Shown: positions 59,815 through 64,000 of the stretch, one piece after another
How positions within the stretch are numbered: position 1 is the first letter of the stretch
Layout: each line of letters opens with the position of its first letter
Assembly (NCBI RefSeq): GCF_036182465.1
Contig: NZ_CP108081.1
Location: 10,850,001 to 10,914,000 of the forward strand
Direction of reading: 5' to 3'
Source of the DNA: Streptomyces sp. NBC_00258
GTDB taxonomy: Bacteria > Actinomycetota > Actinomycetes > Streptomycetales > Streptomycetaceae
Length of the DNA: 64,000 nt
Notes under the pieces: generated by a model
The model's input: the letters and a program-made list of their open reading frames with translations, nothing else
The model's database searches: none
Told to the model about the DNA's origin: nothing
Translations under genes and position numbers: made by a program

Positions 59815-60519
59815 TCACGTCCGCGCGCGAAGGGCCGGGGCCCGGGCCGCCAGCGCGTCGAGCAGCAGGTCCACGGCCGGTTCGAAAGAGCTCTCGGCCA
59901 TGGAGTGCAGTTCGCCCCGCACCGTGCTCAGCGCGGGATAGGACTCCGGGTCGACCGACTGGTAGGCCTCCGTCCACGCCCTCTCGTCGGCCTCTCGTTG
60001 CTCCCGGGGGAGTGCAAGACACGCGGCGTCCAGTGCCGCGTGACCGAGCACGGTGTCGATGAAGGCCAGGTAGAGACGGACGGCCTGGGCGGGCGGGAAT
60101 CCCGCTGACAGAAGCAGACCCACGCCGGTCTCCACGGCACGGAACTCGTGCTCACGACGAGTGATGCGGTACGAGGCCATGGCGGCCGCCCGCGGATGGG
60201 CGAGGTATCCGGCACGTACCCGCATCGCCATCTCGCGCAGCGAGGCGACCCAGTCGGGACCCGGGGCGAAGCCGGTCATGGCATCCCCGATGATCCGGTC
60301 GGAGACGGCCAGCAGCAGGTCGTCGGTGTTGCGGAAGTAGCGGTAGAGCGCGCTCGGGTCGCAGCCGAGGGCCGCGCCGAGGCGGCGCACGCTCAGTGCC
60401 TCCGGACCGTGCTCGCCGATCAGCCGCAGCGCGGTCTCGGTGATGAGTTCCTTGGACAGCACGACGCCCGAGGCGGTGGGGCGACGGCGTCGGCGTTCCT
60501 GCGGGGCGCGGGTGGGCAT
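59815..60519 (-). CDS. TetR-family transcriptional regulator
   Basis: A 234-residue regulator. The HTH region (about residues 22-70) reads LITETALRLIGEHGPEALSV, then RRLGAALGCDPSALYRYFRN; the C-terminus is a TetR_C-type helical domain. ATG 60519 (MPTRAPQERR) is preferred; a GTG at 60576 in frame lacks a spaced ribosome site. It diverges from the APC permease/amidohydrolase operon across 168 bp containing a GTCAA/TTGAC dyad, so it probably controls that operon, possibly also the dioxygenase. Confidence 0.9.
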   Translation of the reverse strand: MPTRAPQERRRRRPTASGVVLSKELITETALRLIGEHGPEALSVRRLGAALGCDPSALYRYFRNTDDLLLAVSDRIIGDAMTGFAPGPDWVASLREMAMRVRAGYLAHPRAAAMASYRITRREHEFRAVETGVGLLLSAGFPPAQAVRLYLAFIDTVLGHAALDAACLALPREQREADERAWTEAYQSVDPESYPALSTVRGELHSMAESSFEPAVDLLLDALAARAPALRART

Positions 60520-60587
60520 GAGGGCGGATCCCTTCGCACGGTCGACGGGTCTCTGCGGGCTCAGTGAACGGCTCACCCCCGCCTTAT

Positions 60588-60602
60588 GTCAACAGCATTG
60601 AC
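60588..60602. promoter_or_regulatory. GTCAA-N5-TTGAC dyad between TetR and APC genes
   Basis: A perfect 5-bp inverted repeat with 5-nt spacer; its right arm begins a TTGACG that could be the -35 of the permease operon. A TetR dimer bound here would block that promoter. Confidence 0.45.
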
Positions 60603-60687
60603 GCAAGGTGTGCGGCCGTTGTTCCATCCTTCGCATCCCCACACGGCTCTTCCTCCCCGTCCCTCTCCCTCCTCGTGAGGAGCCCTG

Positions 60688-62202
60688 ATGTCCTCCCTCG
60701 CTCCCGGCAAGTCCGCCCCGGACCGCCCGCCCGCCGAACTGCGCCGCTCACTCGGCGTCGTCGACGGTGTCGCCATCGCCGCCTCCAGCACGGCGGCCAC
60801 CACCAGCATCGCCATCGGCATGGGCGCCATCGGCACGATCGTCGGGCTCCAGGCCCCGGCCCTGCTGCTCCTGGCGTTCCTGCCCGTCCTCGGCATCGCC
60901 ACGGCCTTCGCCCGCCTCAACCGCTCGGAACCCAACTGCGGCAACGGCTACACCTGGGTCGGCAAGTCCCTCGGCCCCTGGCCCGGCTTCCTGGCCGGCT
61001 GGGTCACCCTCGTCGGCTCGATCATCTTCCTCGCCTACACCAGCGCGGTGACCGGCTCGGTCGTGCTGATCTTCGCCAACAAGGCCGGCCTGGACTCCCT
61101 CGCCGGGATCGCCCTCGACCCGACGTCCACCGCCGTGAGCACCGTCGTCGGCCTCGTGGTCCTCGCCGCCGTCACCGTCCTCGCGATCACCGGGGTGCGC
61201 AGCGCCACCCGGCTCCAGTTCGGCCTTCTGGTCTTCGAGTACGCCGTCCTGCTGGTCTTCTGCACCTGGGCCCTGGTCACCGGCCACCAGGACTTCTCCT
61301 GGGCGTGGTTCAACCCCTTCGAGATCTCCAGCGGTACGGCCTTCGCGCAGGGCATGGTCCTCGCGGTGTTCTTCTTCTGGGGCTGGGACGCGGCGTTCAG
61401 CGTCACCGAGGAGACCAGGAGCCCCGGCGACTCGGCACGCGGCGGGTTCATCGCCCTGTTCGCCATGCTCGGGCTCTTCATCTTCGCCTCGGTCGCCTTC
61501 CAGCGGGAGATGAGCCTGCCCGAACTCATCGAGAACGGCCCGCAGGCCCTGCCGTACCTCGGCGCCAAGCTCGCCGCCGAACCCTGGGCCAGCCTCCCGC
61601 TGCTCGCCCTGATGTTCTCGGCGGTCGCCTCCGTCCAGTCCTCCGTCATCCCCACCGCCCGCGGACTGCTCGCGATGGGCCGCGACCGCACGATGGGACC
61701 GGTGTGGACCCGTATCCACCCCAAGTACGGCACGCCCGCCGCCGGAACCGTCGTCGTCATGTCGATCGCCGCCGCCATCGCCCTGCTCGCCATGGCCATC
61801 CCCAAGCTGAGCGACATGCTGCTGGCCGCCGTCAACGCCATCGGCCTCGTCGTCGCCCTCTACTACGGCCTCACCGCGCTCGCCTGTGCCGTCCGCTTCC
61901 GCGCCGCCCGCCACGACGGGCCCCGTGAGGCATTGCTGGCCGTCGGCGTCCCGGCCGCCTCCGGACTGGTCCTGCTCGGCCTCGGCGGCTACCTCGGATA
62001 CTCGTACCTGACCATGACGGACCACATCGAACTCAGCCCCGACAACGGCTGGTTCATGCTCTCGCTGCCCGTCACCATCGTGCTGAGCGGCCTCGTCATG
62101 GCGGCCGTCGCCAAGTACGCCCGCCGCTCGCCGTACTTCACCACCGGGCGCGGCACCGACGCCGACGCGCTCGCCCTCCCGATGGACCGCACCGCCGTCT
62201 GA
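60688..62202 (+). CDS. APC-superfamily amino acid/amine permease
   Basis: A 504-residue permease with about 12 spans. The family start SLGVVDGVAIAASSTAATTSIAIGMG and the segment NRSEPNCGNGYTWVGKSLGPWPGFLAGW fit APC transporters, and later FFWGWDAAFSVTEETRSPG is typical. GAGGAG lies 6 nt before the ATG. The next gene, 27 nt away, encodes an amidohydrolase, so the pair may import and hydrolyse an amide, amine or N-acyl compound. Confidence 0.92.
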   Translation: MSSLAPGKSAPDRPPAELRRSLGVVDGVAIAASSTAATTSIAIGMGAIGTIVGLQAPALLLLAFLPVLGIATAFARLNRSEPNCGNGYTWVGKSLGPWPGFLAGWVTLVGSIIFLAYTSAVTGSVVLIFANKAGLDSLAGIALDPTSTAVSTVVGLVVLAAVTVLAITGVRSATRLQFGLLVFEYAVLLVFCTWALVTGHQDFSWAWFNPFEISSGTAFAQGMVLAVFFFWGWDAAFSVTEETRSPGDSARGGFIALFAMLGLFIFASVAFQREMSLPELIENGPQALPYLGAKLAAEPWASLPLLALMFSAVASVQSSVIPTARGLLAMGRDRTMGPVWTRIHPKYGTPAAGTVVVMSIAAAIALLAMAIPKLSDMLLAAVNAIGLVVALYYGLTALACAVRFRAARHDGPREALLAVGVPAASGLVLLGLGGYLGYSYLTMTDHIELSPDNGWFMLSLPVTIVLSGLVMAAVAKYARRSPYFTTGRGTDADALALPMDRTAV

Positions 62203-62229
62203 CCCCCTCTCCTCTGGAGCGTTGAACCC

Positions 62230-63888
62230 ATGTCCCACCCCCAGGCCGCCGACCTCGTCCTCACCGGCGGACCCGTCCACACCGTCGACGCCGCGCGCAG
62301 CCGGGCCACCGCCGTGGCCGTGCGCGGCGGGCGGATCGTCGCCGTCGGCCACGACGAGGTCCACGAGCTGATCGGCACCGGTACCGAGGTCGTCGACCTC
62401 GCCGGACGGCTGCTGCTGCCCGGCTTCCAGGACGCCCACGTCCACCCCCAGGGCGCGGGCACCGAACTGGGCCTGTGCCACCTGAACGACACCGTCGACC
62501 CGCAGGAGTATCTGCGCCGGGTGAAGGCCTACGCCGACGAGCATCCGGACGCCGAGTGGATCACCGGGGGCGGCTGGTCCATGGAGGCCTTCCCCGGCGG
62601 CACGCCCACCGCCGCCCTGCTCGACACGGTCGTCCCCGACCGGCCGGTGTTCCTGCCCAACCGCGACCACCACGGCGCCTGGGTCAACTCCCGTGCCCTG
62701 GAACGGGCCGGCATCGACGCCCGCACCCCCGACCCGGCCGACGGTCGCATCGAGCGGGACGCCGACGGCAACCCCACCGGCATGCTCCAGGAAGGCGCGG
62801 CCCACCTGGTGTCCCGCCTGATGCCCGACCGCACGCCCGAGGAGCAACTCGCCGCGCTGCTGCGGGCCCAGTCGGTGCTGCACTCGTACGGGGTCACCGC
62901 CTGGCAGGACGCCATCGTCGGAGAGTTCGCCAACATGACCGATCCCACGCCCGCCTATCACGAGGCAGTCGACCGCGGCCTGCTCACCGCACGGGTCGTC
63001 GGCGCGCTGTGGTGGGACCGGAGCCGGGGCGGAGAACAGATTCCCGAACTCGCAGCCCGCAGGGAGGAGTCGAGCCGGGGCCGGTTCCGGGCCACCAGCG
63101 TGAAGGTCATGCAGGACGGCATCGCCGAGAACCACACGGCCGCCCTGCTGGGCCCGTATCTCACCGGCTGCGGCTGTGCCTCCGACAACTCCGGCATCAG
63201 CTTCGTCGAACCGGACGAGCTGACGAAGTACGTCACCGAACTCGACGCGCTCGGCTTCCAGGTCCACTTCCACGCGCTCGGCGACCGCGCGGTGCGTGAG
63301 GCGCTGGACGCCGTGGAGGCGGCCCGCGCGGCCAACGGATGGCGCGACACCCGCCACCACCTCGCCCACCTCCAGGTGGTCCACCCGGAGGACATACCCC
63401 GCTTCCGCGCACTGGGCGCGACCGCCAACCTCCAGGCGTTGTGGGCCGCCCACGAACCGCAGATGGACGAGCTCACCATCCCGTTCCTCGGCCCCGAACG
63501 GGCCGCCTGGCAGTACCCGTTCGGCGACCTCCTGCGTGCCGGAACCACCCTCGCCGCCGGTAGCGACTGGCCGGTCAGCAGCCCCGACCCCCTGGCGGCC
63601 CTCCACGTCGCCGTCAACCGTGTCGCCCCCGACGCGCCCGAGGGCACCCCTGCCTTCCTGCCGGACCAGAAGATCGACCTCGGCGCCGCCGTCGCCGCCT
63701 ACACCGCGGGCAGCGCCCACGCCAACCACCTCGACGACACCACCGGCAGTATCACCGTCGGCAGACTCGCCGACCTCGTGATCCTGGACCGCGACCCCTT
63801 CGCCGGACCGCCGGAGGAGATCGCCGCCACGCGGGTGCTCCAGACGTTCGTCGACGGCCAACGGGTGTACGCGGCAACCGACGCATGA
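62230..63888 (+). CDS. YtcJ-type amidohydrolase (Amidohydrolase_3)
   Basis: A 552-residue metal-dependent hydrolase. Metal ligands expected for this branch are seen in DAHVHP, the lysine/asp segment SVKVMQDG, HFHALGDRAV, HLAHLQ and GSDWPV. The N- and C-terminal parts form the small composite beta domain (LVLTGGPVHTVD and GSITVGRLADLVILD). Relatives hydrolyse N-substituted formamides or act on cyclic amides; the substrate is unknown. It is encoded 27 nt after the APC permease gene in one operon under the divergent TetR. Confidence 0.92.
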   Translation: MSHPQAADLVLTGGPVHTVDAARSRATAVAVRGGRIVAVGHDEVHELIGTGTEVVDLAGRLLLPGFQDAHVHPQGAGTELGLCHLNDTVDPQEYLRRVKAYADEHPDAEWITGGGWSMEAFPGGTPTAALLDTVVPDRPVFLPNRDHHGAWVNSRALERAGIDARTPDPADGRIERDADGNPTGMLQEGAAHLVSRLMPDRTPEEQLAALLRAQSVLHSYGVTAWQDAIVGEFANMTDPTPAYHEAVDRGLLTARVVGALWWDRSRGGEQIPELAARREESSRGRFRATSVKVMQDGIAENHTAALLGPYLTGCGCASDNSGISFVEPDELTKYVTELDALGFQVHFHALGDRAVREALDAVEAARAANGWRDTRHHLAHLQVVHPEDIPRFRALGATANLQALWAAHEPQMDELTIPFLGPERAAWQYPFGDLLRAGTTLAAGSDWPVSSPDPLAALHVAVNRVAPDAPEGTPAFLPDQKIDLGAAVAAYTAGSAHANHLDDTTGSITVGRLADLVILDRDPFAGPPEEIAATRVLQTFVDGQRVYAATDA

Positions 63889-63897
63889 CAGACCGGA

Positions 63898-64000
63898 CTA
63901 GAGCCCCTCGGACGACTGCCAGTCCGAGGCCAGCAGGCCGAACAGCAGGTCGTCCGTCCACTCGTCCTTGATCCAACTGGCCTGGCGGAGAAGGCCCTCC
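63898..64000 (-). CDS. GNAT N-acetyltransferase, C-terminal fragment
   Basis: Only the last 34 or so residues lie in the window, the gene continuing past the right edge. They read EGLLRQASWIKDEW then TDDLLFGLLASDW, a common C-terminus of RimJ/RimL-type GNAT acetyltransferases. It converges with the amidohydrolase gene, whose stop is 10 nt away. Confidence 0.7.
   Translation of the reverse strand, partial: EGLLRQASWIKDEWTDDLLFGLLASDWQSSEGL

Noticed and set aside
60748..63861. Over 1000-codon frame opposite the permease and amidohydrolase genes
   Set aside because: It spans two well-supported genes on the other strand and shows only low-complexity Gly/Ala/Asp composition.
1..64000. Mobile elements, integrases, attachment sites and phage genes
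   Set aside because: No transposase, integrase, phage structural gene or flanking direct repeat with element-like content was seen anywhere in the window.

Overview
The window is chromosomal DNA of a high-GC actinomycete, almost certainly a Streptomyces. The grounds are very high GC with strong third-position bias, many GTG starts, Tat and lipoprotein exports, the GlgE-TreS-maltokinase-GlgB pathway, Streptomyces-type small families (DUF5133, SCO4225-like, DUF6629, DUF4032) and the widespread Streptomyces intergenic palindrome at 28.8-29.0 kb. I found no rRNA, tRNA, CRISPR array, phage or insertion sequence. About 50 protein genes are supported, two of them cut by the window edges.

Layout. 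0-8.2 kb: a leftward Dpp/Opp-type ABC importer operon diverges from a rightward acid-sugar operon (DUF1537 kinase, PdxA2-like dehydrogenase, DeoR regulator). A 38-bp dyad lies between them, and together they look like one uptake-plus-catabolism unit for a four-carbon sugar acid. 8.3-11.5 kb: a class V aminotransferase resembling the Moco-sulfurase desulfurase domain, and an ABCG-like half transporter. 11.7-18.5 kb: a ROK regulator followed by three genes for exported enzymes (GH27 with a CBM-like tail, GH95, SGNH esterase); the last two overlap by 4 nt. Both glycosidases carry substitutions at key active-site positions. 18.6-23 kb: a universal stress protein, a DUF4032 protein, and an acetate-type Na+ symporter with its DUF485 partner. 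23.4-28.8 kb: a hypothetical protein, a divergent LysG/LysE pair, a divergent EamA/TetR pair sharing a perfect 19-bp-arm operator, and an MFS exporter.

29.0-37.7 kb: glgE-treS-mak-glgB, which converts trehalose to maltose-1-phosphate to branched alpha-glucan, preceded by a DUF5133 gene and a divergent HATPase-like gene. 37.8-45.0 kb: a large HTH-nSTAND ATPase-WD40 protein and an exported GH106-like rhamnosidase, separated by a strong terminator. 45.2-50.9 kb: a lipoprotein next to an 8-bp tandem repeat, an acyl-CoA synthetase, an exported ThuA-like protein, an alpha/beta hydrolase, and an exported NLP (NPP1) protein with the exact GHRHDWE signature. 51.1-58.7 kb: a membrane glycosyltransferase, an exported EEP nuclease/phosphatase, an unusual hexapeptide-acyltransferase fusion, several small proteins and an SDR. 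58.8-64 kb: a TauD-type dioxygenase, a TetR regulator divergent from an APC-permease/YtcJ-type amidohydrolase operon, and the tail of a GNAT acetyltransferase.

The best candidates for something undescribed are the acid-sugar unit coupled to a peptide-type ABC importer, the secreted GH27-GH95-esterase unit with non-canonical active sites, and the acyltransferase-helical-domain fusion. All functions are inferred from sequence reading alone; no database search was run.
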